This document shows, one piece after another, positions 8,569 through 19,226 of a stretch of DNA of 64,000 nt. Numbering within the stretch: the first letter of the stretch is position 1; every line of letters starts with the position of its first letter. The position numbers and the translations under genes were made by a program. The DNA lies in contig NZ_CP017448.1 in assembly GCF_001753165.1 (NCBI RefSeq), positions 948,462 to 1,012,461 of the forward strand, in the 5' to 3' direction. This DNA is from Acidihalobacter aeolianus. Lineage in GTDB: Bacteria > Pseudomonadota > Gammaproteobacteria > DSM-5130 > Acidihalobacteraceae. Below the pieces are notes generated by a model. That model did not search any database, was not told where the DNA came from, and saw only the letters and a program-made list of their open reading frames with translations.

Positions 8569-9438
8569 ATGAGCCGCGTCTATCTCAATGGGCAATTTCT
8601 GCCGCTGGCCGAGGCCTGCGTGCCGGTGCTCGACCGCGGCTTTCTGTTCGGCGACGGTGTGTATGAGGTGATTCCCGCCTATGGCGGGCACCTTTTCCGC
8701 CTCGATGCGCATCTCGACCGCCTCGGCGCGAGCCTTGCTGCGGTACGCATCGGGAACCCTCACGACCGCGAGGGTTGGAAGCGTGTACTGCAGACCCTGG
8801 TCGATGAGGCTGGCCCCGGCGACTGCAGCGTGTACCTGCAGGTGACCCGCGGTGCCGACGTCAAGCGCGACCACGGATTCCCACCGCCCGAGGTGCGTCC
8901 GACGGTATTCGCGATGGCCTCGCCGCTGCATCCGCCGCCGCGCGAGCGGCTGGAACGGGGTGCCTCGGCTCGGGTTATGGCCGACATCCGCTGGGCGCGC
9001 TGCGACATCAAGGCGATCACCCTGCTGCCCAACGTGCTGTTGCGTCAGGCGGCGCTGGACGCCGGCGACGACGAGGCCATCCTGGTACGCGACGGGCTCG
9101 CCCTGGAAGGCAGCGCGAGCAGTCTGTTCATCGTCGCGGACGGCATCCTGGCGACGCCGCCCAAGGGACCGGCGCTGCTGCCCGGCGTGACCCGCGATCT
9201 GGTGCTCGAACTCGCGCAGAGCCACGGCCGGCCGTGGGTCGAGCGGGACATCGCCGAGGCCGAGCTGCGTTGCGCCGACGAGATCTGGCTGACCAGCTCG
9301 ACCCGCGAGGTCACTGCGGTCACGCGTCTCGACGGCGTCGCGGTCGGCGACGGCCGTCCGGGGCCGGTGTGGCGGCGGATGGCCGACTGGTATCGCGCAT
9401 GCAAGGCCGCTCTGCGCAGCGGCGAGGAGTGTCCGTGA
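8569..9438 (+). CDS. dat: D-amino-acid aminotransferase (PLP class IV)
   Basis: Class IV aminotransferase predicted to interconvert D-alanine and D-glutamate with alpha-keto acids, supplying peptidoglycan precursors. The 289-residue product has the N-terminal motif LDRGFLFGDGVYEVI, the PLP lysine K148 in RCDIKAITLLPNVLL, a glutamate-bearing segment LALEGSASSLFI and the LLPGVTRDLVLELA phosphate-binding region. Branched-chain aminotransferase and 4-amino-4-deoxychorismate lyase share this fold; the DIK motif followed by TLLPNVL and the location after dacA favour the D-amino-acid enzyme. ATG at 8569 starts the conserved region; the stop overlaps the ybeD GTG. Confidence 0.9.
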   Translation: MSRVYLNGQFLPLAEACVPVLDRGFLFGDGVYEVIPAYGGHLFRLDAHLDRLGASLAAVRIGNPHDREGWKRVLQTLVDEAGPGDCSVYLQVTRGADVKRDHGFPPPEVRPTVFAMASPLHPPPRERLERGASARVMADIRWARCDIKAITLLPNVLLRQAALDAGDDEAILVRDGLALEGSASSLFIVADGILATPPKGPALLPGVTRDLVLELAQSHGRPWVERDIAEAELRCADEIWLTSSTREVTAVTRLDGVAVGDGRPGPVWRRMADWYRACKAALRSGEECP

Positions 9439-9719
9439 GCACGCAACCCCCTGGCGACGACGCAGAGGCGTTGTTCGAATTTCCCTGCAGCTTCCCGATC
9501 AAGGTCTTCGGCCCGTCCCATCCCGAATTCCGCGTGCGTGTGGTCGAGCTTATCCGCGAGCACGCGCCTGAAGTGACGGACGAGGCGGTGCGCGAGAACC
9601 TCAGCCGCGGCGGCAACTACCTCAGTCTCACGGTGACCATCGAGGCCACCGACCGGGCCCAGCTCGACGCCATCTACCGCGCGCTGACCGGCTGCGAACT
9701 GGTCACCATGGCGCTGTAG
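9435..9719 (+). CDS. ybeD: YbeD/DUF493 regulatory-fold protein
   Basis: A 94-residue DUF493 protein with an ACT-like alpha/beta fold known from Escherichia coli YbeD; its biochemical role is not established. Seen here are the family segments [13 protein letters not shown], a central [23 protein letters not shown] and the C-terminal [10 protein letters not shown]. The GTG start at 9435 overlaps the aminotransferase stop (GTGA). Between dacA/dat and lipB this is the standard ybeD position, so family assignment is strong while function is unknown. Confidence 0.94.
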   Translation: MSTQPPGDDAEALFEFPCSFPIKVFGPSHPEFRVRVVELIREHAPEVTDEAVRENLSRGGNYLSLTVTIEATDRAQLDAIYRALTGCELVTMAL

Positions 9720-9721
9720 CC

Positions 9722-10374
9722 GTGCCCGAACTGCGCGTGCACTACCTGGGGCGGCGCGACTATGCCTCCGTGTGGCAGTCGATGCGCGACTACACCGACG
9801 CCCGCGATGCCGCGAGTCCCGACGAATTCTGGATCGTCGAGCACCCGCCGGTGTTCACTCAGGGGCAGGCCGGCCGTCCCGAGCACCTGCTCGACCCGGG
9901 CGACATCCCGGTGGTGCAGAGCGACCGCGGCGGTCAGGTGACCTACCACGGACTCGGGCAGGTGGTGGTCTACACCCTGCTCGACCTGCGCCGCCTGCGC
10001 TTCGGCGTGCGTGTGCTGGTGGAGAACCTGGAACTGGCGGTGGTCGACCTGCTGGCCGGCTACGGCGTGGAAGCCGCCGGTCGCCGCGACGCCCCCGGCG
10101 TCTATGTGGGTGGCCGCAAGATCGCCGCGCTCGGCCTGCGCGTGCGTCACGGCTGTACTTATCATGGGTTGGCGCTCAACGTGGACCTCGATCCCGCGCC
10201 CTTCGCGCGCATCAATCCCTGCGGTTATCAGGGGCTCGAGGTGGCCCGCTTGGCCGACTTCGGCATCGAACTCGATGTGTGGGCCGCGGGGCATGCCCTG
10301 AGCGAGCGGCTGGCCCGACGACTGGGTTACACTGCGCCCTCCGCAATCACCGACATCGGAACGGAATACGGCAC

Positions 10375-10378
<4 letters not shown>
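9722..10378 (+). CDS. lipB: Octanoyl-ACP:protein N-octanoyltransferase
   Basis: Transfers octanoate from acyl carrier protein to lipoyl domains, the first step of endogenous lipoate synthesis. The 218-residue product has the family motif [20 protein letters not shown], the catalytic K133 in [11 protein letters not shown] and the nucleophile C167 in [11 protein letters not shown]. It starts with GTG at 9722, two bases after the ybeD stop, and its stop overlaps the lipA ATG, so lipoyl transfer and sulfur insertion are co-translated. Confidence 0.97.
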
Positions 10379-11331
<953 letters not shown>

Positions 11332-13802
11332 AGTGAATCCGCCGGTGGGGGTCGACACCGCGCCCGATGTCGATTCGACAACGGACGTTGGCCAGCGGGT
11401 TACGGCAGATCCGGCCGCCATGGCCGCCATGGCCGCCGGGTTGCCGGGAAGCTGGCTGATCCTGTTCGGCTTCGCGGCGGCCCTGATCGGCGCCGAGCTG
11501 ATCGCACCGTTCGTCTTCATTACCCTGACCGGCTATCTGCCGGATGCCGTCTACGTCACCACGGCGGTAGCTACCACGCTGGTCGGGTTGCCGCTGCTGT
11601 ATTTCTTCGTGCGTCTCGGGGTGCGCGCACGCGCCGAGGCGGCGCGCGCCAACCAGACCGAGCGGTACCTGCTCAGATTGACGCGATATGATCGCGCGAT
11701 CAGTGCGATCAACCAGCTCATCGCCCGGCGCACCGACCTCGATACGCTGTGGCGGGATACCTGCAAGCTGCTGGTCGATGAAATGCGCATGGGCGTCGCC
11801 TGTATCGGTCTGTGGCGTCCGGAAGCGGGCGAGTTGCACGTGCAGGCCGTCAGCGGGGACGTGCCGCCCGGCATGGCCCCGGGTGCCCGGCTGGTCGGCG
11901 GTTGGGCCGTCGATCTGGCGCGCCGCGCCCTGGACGAGCCCGGCGCCGCGAAGCCGTCGGGGTCCGCCAGTGCGCCGCCGGATGCGGCGTTCACGCTGTG
12001 CCGCGGCCGTGAAGGCGTCGCCGTTTTGATGGTACGGTTGCCGCCGAGCTACCTCGACGATCCGCGGTTTCTCGATCTGTTCGAAGGCATACGCCACGAC
12101 ATCGCCTATGCGATGGAGAATGCGGAGCGCGATCTGAGTCTGGAACTGAATCGGCGTGCGGTACAAAGTTCGGCGGACGCCATCGTGGTGCTCGACCGGC
12201 GCTGGCGCATCGTGTCTTCCAACCCCGCCTTCGATCGCATCTCGGGCTCGCTTCCCGGGGCCCTGCTGGGACAGCGAGCCTACTTATTGCTGCCCGCTTC
12301 GCGACGCCGCACCACCCTGCGTTCGATGACACGCGCTTTGCAGGCTCATGGTCGCTGGCGTGGGGAAACCTGGCTGAGCGTCAACGACGGAGAAGTGCGT
12401 CCGCTGGCCGGATCGGTCGCCAGCGTGACCGGCGATGCGTCGGCCGAGGCGTACTACGTCGCCGTATTCCAGGACGTTGGCGAGCAGCGCGAACTCGAGC
12501 GCCAGGTCAGGCACCTTGCATACCACGACGCCTTGACCGGGTTGGCCAACCGGCACCGTGTCGACGAATACCTCCGTGGCCTGTTTGCGCGCGGAACCCG
12601 GATCGGCTTGTTGTTCATCGATATCGATCATTTCAAACGCATCAACGATGCTCAGGGACACAGCATCGGCGACCGCCTCTTACAAGCTGTCGCGAGGCGT
12701 CTTCAGGGGCTGGCACACCACGGCGAACTGGTTGCGCGCATCGGCGGCGACGAATTTGCGGTGATCACCTACGATACGGAGCGTGGCGCGGTAGGCAGCC
12801 TGGGCGAACGGCTCGTCGAGGTGCTGGGCAGCCGACCCTATGCGGCCGACGGCGCCGAGATTCGGGTGACCGCGAGCGTTGCCGCGACGCTGTTCCCGGA
12901 CGACGGCGACTGTATCGAGGTGCTGCGGCAGAACGTGGACCGTGCGCTGCGTCATGCCAAGACAGGTGGGCGCAATCGCTGCGTGGTATTCGAGGGCTGG
13001 ATGCGCGAACGCGCCGAACAGCAATTGAGCATCGAACGCGATCTGCGCGCGGCGCTGGTCGCGCAGGATCAGTTGGAGATGCATTACCAGCCGGTGCTGG
13101 CCTGCGATGACGGCCGTCTGTTGGGTGCGGAAGCCCTGATCCGCTGGCGCCACCCCACACTCGGCCTGCTCGTCGCCGACCAGTTCATGCCGACCGCGGA
13201 GGCGGTGGGCATGATGCGGGAAGTTGATAACTGGGTGCTCGATGCCGTGCTGCGCCAGATCCATGAATGGGAACGCCTGGGACTGGAAACAGGTTGGATC
13301 GCGATCAATCTATCCGCCGCGCACTGCTCGGATCAGACCTATCCAGCACGTGTCGCATCCGCGATCGAGCGCAGCGGTTTGCGCAACCGTGCACGCCTGT
13401 CCTTCGAGATTCTGGAAAACGTGCTGCTCGACGATTCGCCGGCGCAGCATCAGGTGCTTGCCGCGCTGCGCCGACACGGACACCGCCTGATCCTGGACGA
13501 CTGGGGGCGTGGTTATGCGCGCCTGCACTATCTGAGTCAGGTCGGCGTGGATGCGGTCAAGATCGACAAGAGTTTCGTACAGCAGCTACCCGGTGATGCG
13601 CGCAGTTTGGCGGCCGTCAAGACAGTGCTTCAGCTAGGACGGGAACTCGGCATCGACGTGATCGCCGAGGGCGTGGAAAACGCAGCCCAGCGCGATTGTC
13701 TGCGCGAACTCGGTTGTCCCGGTTTGCAGGGTTATTTCGTGGCTACGGTCATGCACGCTGGCGATCTGGCCGAATGGCTTGCCGACGCCTACCCGAGGAG
13801 CC

Positions 13803-14579
13803 GTGACGGTGTGGTCTAGAACGTTGCTGGAACTGCTGTTCCTGCCGCCGGCAGGGCCCTTGTTATTGCTAGGTGCAGGACTGCTGCTGTGGGCGATGCA
13901 TAGGCGACATGCGGGTATGGCGCTCACCGCGACTGGCTTCGCGCTGGTCTACGCCTGTAGTACCCCGGCCATCGTTTACCCGCTGGCATCCGCATGGGAG
14001 GCACGCAATCCTCCACTGCAGGCCGTGCCCGCATCGGCCCAGGCGATCGTGGTGATCGGCGGCGGCAGCCGCCCTGCGCCCGCCTATGGCGACGGCGACA
14101 CCGTCACCCTGCTGACCCTGCAACGGGTACGCTATGCCGCCTGGTTGGCCCGACGCAGCCATCTGCCGATCCTGGTCAGTGGGGGCCGCGACTGGTTCGG
14201 CGAGCGCTACAGCGAGGCGCAATTGATGGCGCAGGTGCTATCCGACGAATTTCACCTGGCGGCGCACTGGGAGGATACCCGTAGTCGCAGCACCTGGGGC
14301 AACGCGCGCGAGAGCGCGAAGATCCTCAAGCCGCTGGGCATCACCCGCGTGCTGCTGGTGACCCAGGCCTGGCACATGCCGCGAGCCCTGTGGGCGTTCC
14401 GCCATGCCGGCCTGGATCCGGTGCCGGCTCCGGTGGGTTTCGTCAACCGCGGTTGGGCGCAACGCGGAATATTGGGGTGGATACCGCAGACGCGTGCTTT
14501 GACCACGATGGCCGAGGTGATGCACGAGGTGGTGGGGCTGTTCTGGTACCGCCTGCGCGCATGGCGCGCAGGCGGTTGA
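13803..14579 (+). CDS. DUF218 membrane protein, ElyC/YdcF-like
   Basis: The 258-residue product has two hydrophobic N-terminal segments followed by a periplasmic DUF218 domain: AIVVIGGGSRPAPAYGD, LPILVSGGRDWFGERYSEAQLM, then GITRVLLVTQAWHMPRA. ElyC, the E. coli relative, affects peptidoglycan assembly and undecaprenyl-phosphate use, which would suit this neighbourhood, but the exact activity is unknown. GTG at 13803 (or 13809) is chosen because it starts directly before the first membrane segment; an ATG at 13779 would overlap the upstream gene by 41 bp. A perfect 12-bp inverted repeat with an ATG loop lies in the last codons (14549-14575). Confidence 0.85.
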   Translation: MTVWSRTLLELLFLPPAGPLLLLGAGLLLWAMHRRHAGMALTATGFALVYACSTPAIVYPLASAWEARNPPLQAVPASAQAIVVIGGGSRPAPAYGDGDTVTLLTLQRVRYAAWLARRSHLPILVSGGRDWFGERYSEAQLMAQVLSDEFHLAAHWEDTRSRSTWGNARESAKILKPLGITRVLLVTQAWHMPRALWAFRHAGLDPVPAPVGFVNRGWAQRGILGWIPQTRALTTMAEVMHEVVGLFWYRLRAWRAGG

Positions 14580-14583
14580 GCGA

Positions 14584-14601
14584 ACCGGAGAAGACTCCGG
14601 T
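14584..14601. terminator. Possible bidirectional terminator between convergent genes
   Basis: Perfect 7-bp inverted repeat ACCGGAG-AAGA-CTCCGGT, 5 bp after the DUF218 gene and 12 bp before the end of the convergent OmpA-like gene. There is no uridine tract on either strand, so intrinsic termination is only possible. A stronger 12-bp hairpin sits just upstream, inside the coding end. Confidence 0.35.
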
Positions 14602-14613
14602 CTGTGAGGCGGC

Positions 14614-15339
14614 TTATTGCTGTGGTGCAACCGGTTGCGTCACCTGACGCGTCCAGGAGATCGCCACGGTCACGCGGCGGTTCGGTGCCAGGCATTTGAT
14701 CAGTGCAGCCTTGCCCTTGACACCCTTGCAGCTCACGACGGGATCGGCGGGGCCCTTGCCGGTCACGGTCATCTTGCTGGCCGGGATCATGTAATGCTGC
14801 TCGATATAGCCTGCAACCGACTGGGCACGTTTTTCCGACAGCTTCATGTTGTACGCCTTGCTGCCGATGCGGTCGGTGTAGCCGGTAACATCAACACGTT
14901 CCACCGTCTTCGGGTCGATATGCTTGAACTGCATGTCCAGCAGATGCTCCTGTCCCGGGGTGATCATGTACTTGTTGAAGCCGAGATGCGCCTTGCCCGC
15001 AGCCTGTTCGTTCAGGGTGATGATCTTGGGTGCCGGAGGCGGGGGCGGCGGAGCCATCGGCGCGGGTGCCGGGGCCTGTACGGGTTTGGGCGCCGCAACC
15101 GGGGCAGGTTTCGGCTTCGGCATCAGATCGGGGTCGCACGCGGCGATCGCGTCGGCTGACGTCCAGTTGCCCGTGTGTACGCAGTAACCGTTGCCGGAAC
15201 GCACCAATACCCCGGCGCTGTTGGTCAAGTAACCTGGGTATCCGGAGCCCGCAAAGGCTGACAGAGGGAGGAGAAGGCCGACGCCGAGGGCAATCCCGCG
15301 GCAATGGCTCAGAGCGTGTGGCAGCGTACGTTTCGACAT
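14614..15339 (-). CDS. OmpA-family peptidoglycan-binding envelope protein
   Basis: A 241-residue exported protein. A signal peptide (about 1-30, ending AFA) is followed by a short domain with two cysteines (GYCVHTGNW...AACDPDL), a proline/alanine linker (about 72-105) and an OmpA C-terminal domain with VDVTGYTDRIGSKAYNMKLSEKRAQSV and CLAPNRRVTV. The OmpA domain binds diaminopimelate in the sacculus, so this is a cell-wall-tethered outer-membrane or periplasmic protein without a recognisable eight-strand barrel. The ATG at 15339 has GGAG 8 nt upstream. The 140 bp before it contain its promoter region; I see no clear -35/-10 pair. Confidence 0.88.
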   Translation of the reverse strand: MSKRTLPHALSHCRGIALGVGLLLPLSAFAGSGYPGYLTNSAGVLVRSGNGYCVHTGNWTSADAIAACDPDLMPKPKPAPVAAPKPVQAPAPAPMAPPPPPPAPKIITLNEQAAGKAHLGFNKYMITPGQEHLLDMQFKHIDPKTVERVDVTGYTDRIGSKAYNMKLSEKRAQSVAGYIEQHYMIPASKMTVTGKGPADPVVSCKGVKGKAALIKCLAPNRRVTVAISWTRQVTQPVAPQQ

Positions 15340-15479
15340 TGAAAAAACTCCAAGGATTGAAATTTCGCAGCGCCCCGAAGGTATGCGGCCGCTGCATGTT
15401 CATCATGCATGCGGCGCACATGACTGCACAACTGTCGTTTTTTTGCGACGCAAGGCGTCAACGGACCGACACGCGGGGT

Positions 15480-15929
15480 TTACTCTTCGTCTTCGTCTTC
15501 GTCTTCGGCGTAGAGTTCTTCCAGCAGCGAGGCCCAGGCGTTTTCGTGATTCTCGATCAGCTTGAGCAGGCGCTGGCGGAAATCGAGCAGTTCGCGTTCG
15601 AAACGGGCGAAATCGGCTCCGCCGTCGACGCTCTGCGCCGCCCGTTCCAGTCCGAGCAGGGCGTCGCGCAGTTTCACGCTGGCGCCCATCGCGCCCTTGA
15701 TCTGCTCGCGCGGCTGCGGAATCCAGCTGCGGTCGTTGATCAGCGAGCGGAGTCCTTCGCCGATCTCCAGCAGCCGACGGCGCAGGCGGTCGATCGCGCC
15801 GATCTTGCTCGACTTCACCTCACCGAAGACGCTGAGGTCGAGCAGGGCCAGCCAGTCGCGCCGCAGTCCGGCGAGGGTTTCGGCGTCGAAATCGAAGGTG
15901 GCGCGTACGCGTGCGGGGTCCAGGGGCAT
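15480..15929 (-). CDS. Uncharacterised acidic helical protein
   Basis: I do not recognise this 149-residue protein. It is predicted mostly helical, soluble, with no signal peptide or membrane segment, and ends in an acidic tail of alternating Glu and Asp. That tail is coded by a fourfold TCTTCG repeat on the plus strand (15484-15507). The start MPLDPARV at 15929 lies 2 bp after the murU stop, so it is the last gene of the run GT39-amgK-murU-this gene. The codon usage is like its neighbours, which supports a real gene. A role in cell-wall recycling is only guilt by association. Confidence 0.7.
   Translation of the reverse strand: MPLDPARVRATFDFDAETLAGLRRDWLALLDLSVFGEVKSSKIGAIDRLRRRLLEIGEGLRSLINDRSWIPQPREQIKGAMGASVKLRDALLGLERAAQSVDGGADFARFERELLDFRQRLLKLIENHENAWASLLEELYAEDEDEDEE
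15484..15507. repeat. Fourfold TCTTCG microsatellite
   Basis: Four perfect tandem copies of the hexamer TCTTCG at the 3' end of the acidic protein gene. In-frame slippage would change the length of the Glu-Asp tail without shifting the frame. Confidence 0.9.
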
Positions 15930-15931
15930 GG

Positions 15932-16609
15932 TCAGGCTCCGGAAGTGGGGGTTGCGCGCAGGTGCGCGTCGAGGTCGGTCAGTCGCTCGGGGGTGCCAAT
16001 GTCCAGCCACAGCCCGCGGTGGTGCTCTCCGCCGACGCGACCGGCGGCCATGGCGCGACGCAGCAGCGGAGCGAGCGGGAAGGCGCCGTCGGGGGTGCCG
16101 GCGAAGAGTTCGGGGCGGTAGTAGCCGATGCCCGAGAAGGTCAGGCGGGCTTCGCCGGTGTCGTCGACGCGGTCGCCCTGCAGATGGAAGTCGCCGCCGG
16201 GATGCTGCGGCGGATTGTCGACCAGCACCAGATGGGCGAGGTCGTCGCCGGGGTCGTGCGGGTAGAGCGGGTGGTCGCACCACACGTCGGCGTTGACCGC
16301 GAGAAACGGCGCGTCGCCGAGCAGCGGCAGGGCGCGGCGCAGGCCGCCGCCGGTCTCCAGCGCGGTCTCGCCCTCGTCGCTGTAGGCGATGTGCACGCCG
16401 TAGGCGGCGCCATCGCCCAGCGCTGCGCGGATCATGTCGCCGCGGTAGGCGAGGTTGGTCACGACCTCCTTGTAGCCGGCCGCGATCAGGCGGCGCAGGA
16501 GATGCACGATCAGCGGTTCGCCGCCCGCCTCTAGCAGCGGCTTGGGGCGGGTGTCGGTGAGCGGCCGCATGCGTTCGCCGCGGCCGGCGGCGAGGATCAT
16601 CGCGCGCAT
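15932..16609 (-). CDS. murU: N-acetylmuramate-1-phosphate uridylyltransferase MurU
   Basis: Nucleotidyltransferase that converts MurNAc-1-phosphate and UTP to UDP-MurNAc, completing the AmgK-MurU recycling route described in Pseudomonas that bypasses MurA and lowers fosfomycin sensitivity. The 225-residue product has the pyrophosphorylase signature [21 protein letters not shown] at residues 6-26, the [10 protein letters not shown] metal-binding segment, and [12 protein letters not shown]. It starts at ATG 16609 within the 3' end of amgK (13-bp overlap), which is the classic amgK-murU gene pair and settles the assignment among sugar nucleotidyltransferases. Confidence 0.94.
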   Translation of the reverse strand: MRAMILAAGRGERMRPLTDTRPKPLLEAGGEPLIVHLLRRLIAAGYKEVVTNLAYRGDMIRAALGDGAAYGVHIAYSDEGETALETGGGLRRALPLLGDAPFLAVNADVWCDHPLYPHDPGDDLAHLVLVDNPPQHPGGDFHLQGDRVDDTGEARLTFSGIGYYRPELFAGTPDGAFPLAPLLRRAMAAGRVGGEHHRGLWLDIGTPERLTDLDAHLRATPTSGA

Positions 16610-17616
16610 GGCCGTGCGGCCTCCTGCAGCCGGCGGCGCAGGTCGAGTTGCCCGATCAGCGCGGCGAGCGGCGCGGTCTCGGGATGTCGCGGGGCGACCG
16701 CCTCGACGTAGGCGAGCACGCGCGGCAGGTCGCTGAGATAACCCGGCTTGCCGTCGCGGTGCCACAGGCGGGCGAAGATACCGAGCACCTTGAGCTGGCG
16801 CTGCACGCCCATGAGGTCGAAGGCGCGCAGGAAGTCGTCGTCCGCCGTCGGCGCGCACAGTCCGGCGGCGACGGCGCGGTCGCGGTAGGCCAGCGCCCAA
16901 CCGCGCACCCGCGCTTCGGGCCAGCTCAAGTAGGCATCGCGCACCAGGGACACGAGGTCGTAGGCGAGCGGTCCGCGCACGGCGTCCTGGTAGTCGAGCA
17001 CGCCTGGATTGTGTTCTTCGGTGAGCATCAGGTTGCGCGCGTGGTAGTCGCGGTGCACGAAGATCTGCGGCTGCGCCAAGGCGCTCGCGATCAGCGCCTC
17101 GCAGACGGCGTCCAGGGTCGTGCGCTGCGCGCCATCGAGCGTGAGGCCGAGGTGGCGGTCGAGCAGCCAGTCGGGGAACAGCGCCATCTCGCGCGCGAGG
17201 AGCGCGTGGTCGTAGTCCGGCAGCCCGGCGCTGTCGGCGGCGGCGATGCGCACGAGGGCGTCGAGGGCATCGCCGTAGAGGGCGTCGACGTTGTCCGCAT
17301 CGAGCGCGTCGAGGTAGTGGCGTGTGCCGAGATCATCGAGCAGGACGAAGCCGAGGTCCGCGTCGGCCGCGTGCACCTGCGGCACGTGAACGCCCGCGGC
17401 GGCCAGGCGTGCGGTGACCTCGAGGAAGGGGGCGAGCTGCTCCTGTGCGGGCGGCGCGTCCATGGCGATGCGCGGGCCGCCGTCGGTGTCGAGGCGGAAG
17501 TAGCGGCGGAAGCTGGCGTCGCCCGAGGCCGGGCGCAGATCGCGCGACCCCGGCGCGACTTCGGCCAGCCAGTCCGCGAGCGCGGCGCGGCGCGGGTCTT
17601 GTGCGACCTCAGCCAT
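16597..17616 (-). CDS. amgK: N-acetylmuramate/N-acetylglucosamine kinase AmgK
   Basis: Anomeric sugar kinase of the aminoglycoside phosphotransferase fold that makes MurNAc-1-phosphate from recycled MurNAc. The 339-residue product shows [11 protein letters not shown] near residue 32 (nucleotide loop), the catalytic [12 protein letters not shown] (HxDxxxxN) and the metal-binding [18 protein letters not shown]. Start ATG at 17616 (MAEVAQDP) overlaps the upstream glycosyltransferase by 8 bp. Downstream it overlaps murU. The N-terminal extension open to 17730 belongs to the other gene's frame and is rejected. Confidence 0.94.
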   Translation of the reverse strand: MAEVAQDPRRAALADWLAEVAPGSRDLRPASGDASFRRYFRLDTDGGPRIAMDAPPAQEQLAPFLEVTARLAAAGVHVPQVHAADADLGFVLLDDLGTRHYLDALDADNVDALYGDALDALVRIAAADSAGLPDYDHALLAREMALFPDWLLDRHLGLTLDGAQRTTLDAVCEALIASALAQPQIFVHRDYHARNLMLTEEHNPGVLDYQDAVRGPLAYDLVSLVRDAYLSWPEARVRGWALAYRDRAVAAGLCAPTADDDFLRAFDLMGVQRQLKVLGIFARLWHRDGKPGYLSDLPRVLAYVEAVAPRHPETAPLAALIGQLDLRRRLQEAARPCAR

Positions 17617-19123
17617 GGTAGCCCTCGCAGCGATAGAAGTAGTAGGTCGTCGCCACCTTTCCCTCCAGCGGGATCGGCAGGTCGCCAGCCGGCGCGCAGC
17701 GGGCGAACTTGGCGGTCCAGGCGGGGACATGGCTGTGGAACTGCTGCGGCACCACCAGGATGCCGCGCCCGCCGTCGGCGGCGTTGCCGTACCACAGGGT
17801 CATCTGGTGCATCTTGCGGTCGGTGATCTGCACCGGCTGCGGATAGGCATACCAGGCGATGTGGCTGGCGTAGGACCAGTTTCCGGCATAGAGCATGGGG
17901 CGCGGGCCGGGTGTCGCGGCCATCTGCGCACGCAATGTCTCGGCCTGCGTGGCGGCGCGGCGCCAACCGTAGAGGTCGGCCAAGGGGTAGGCGTTGGCCT
18001 TGAACGGTATCCAGGGATGGATCAGCTCGCTCAGCAGCACGCCGATCAGCAGCACGGAATAGGCCCCCGAGGCGGCGACGCCGATGCGTACCGTGCGCCG
18101 TCGCCAGTGGTCGAGCAGCCAGGCGGCGATGCCGATGCTGAGCACCGCCCAGGCCACGGCGGTCCAGTGCGGCAGTGAGACCGTGGTGCCGGAAGAGCCG
18201 TCGATGATGACGAACACCGGCACGGTCATCGCCAGCAGCAGGCGGTTGCGTGGGTCGTCGCGACGGCGTAACGCGTGCACCAGGGCGATCAGACCGAAAA
18301 GGTAGATTCCGGGGGAGTAGGAAAAGAACTGGATCAGCTGCGACTTGACGAAGTGCATCAGCTGCCAGTGCCGGTCGGGGTCGCTGACATGCAGGATCTG
18401 GTAGCGGAAGGACACCCAGTCGTGCGCGGCGTTCCAGCCCAGCACCGGCAGGATCGCCACTAGGGCGATCAGGATGCCGAGCCAGGGCCAGCGCGTGCGC
18501 AGATGCGCCCAGCGACGTTCCGAGATCACGAGCCAGATCGCGCTGAACACCAGCGCGACGGCGGTGTATTTGGACAGGCCGGCGAGCCCGAACCACAGGC
18601 CGACCCACAGCCAGGCACGCGGCTCGTCCTCGATCAGCGTGCGATGAAGCGCGCCGGCGGCGAGCAGGAAGAAGAGCAGCAGCGGGTCGTCGGGCAGCAT
18701 CGAGATGCCCATCAGCGACAGGATTACGGCCGACTGCATCACCGCCACGGCGACGAAGCCGAGCCAGGGCGTGCGCTCGGGGTAGAGACGGCGGGCGAGG
18801 CGGTAGAGTGCCGCGCCGCTGAGCGTGCCGAGGGCGATCGGCCACAGCCGCAGAGCCAGGTTGGCCGTCGAGAAGGGTTCGACGGTCGCCTGCAGCCAGC
18901 CGATCATCGGCGGGTGGTCGAAGTAGCTCCAGGCGAGTTTGGCGCCGTAGAGGGCATAGTGCGAAGCGTCGCCGCTCAGCCCCACACGAGCGCCGGCGGC
19001 CAGATGCAGCAGGGTGATCAGGCCGAGCAGCAGCGCGGTGGCCTGCGGAGCGTCTAGATTGAGGAATCGGCGAGACAAGGCTGACCCTTGGATTAGGCTG
19101 CGAGGTGGACCCCGAAGGGGCAT
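17609..19123 (-). CDS. GT39-type membrane glycosyltransferase (ArnT/PMT-like)
   Basis: Polytopic protein of 504 residues with about 11-12 hydrophobic segments. The first periplasmic loop has GLSGDASHYALYGAKLAWSYFDHPPM, matching the Asp-containing catalytic loop of family 39 lipid-linked sugar transferases such as ArnT. The donor should be a polyprenyl-phosphate sugar; the acceptor (lipid A, protein or polymer) cannot be read from sequence. Start chosen at ATG 19123; another ATG lies at 19156. First gene of the minus-strand run leading to amgK-murU, with 8-bp overlap. Confidence 0.85.
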   Translation of the reverse strand: MPLRGPPRSLIQGSALSRRFLNLDAPQATALLLGLITLLHLAAGARVGLSGDASHYALYGAKLAWSYFDHPPMIGWLQATVEPFSTANLALRLWPIALGTLSGAALYRLARRLYPERTPWLGFVAVAVMQSAVILSLMGISMLPDDPLLLFFLLAAGALHRTLIEDEPRAWLWVGLWFGLAGLSKYTAVALVFSAIWLVISERRWAHLRTRWPWLGILIALVAILPVLGWNAAHDWVSFRYQILHVSDPDRHWQLMHFVKSQLIQFFSYSPGIYLFGLIALVHALRRRDDPRNRLLLAMTVPVFVIIDGSSGTTVSLPHWTAVAWAVLSIGIAAWLLDHWRRRTVRIGVAASGAYSVLLIGVLLSELIHPWIPFKANAYPLADLYGWRRAATQAETLRAQMAATPGPRPMLYAGNWSYASHIAWYAYPQPVQITDRKMHQMTLWYGNAADGGRGILVVPQQFHSHVPAWTAKFARCAPAGDLPIPLEGKVATTYYFYRCEGYHG

Positions 19124-19226
19124 CACTTTACCAAAGCCGCGGCGGCAATGGCGCACGTCCTCGCGGGCTTGCCAAAGCGGCCGCGGGTTGCTGCAATCGC
19201 GGCTTCACAGATACCCGGACAGATAC

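Noticed and set aside
17091-18845. Long frame of about 580 codons on the minus strand
   Set aside because: It runs in another frame through the GT39 and amgK genes, and its composition (Arg/Ala/Pro-rich) is that of a shadow.
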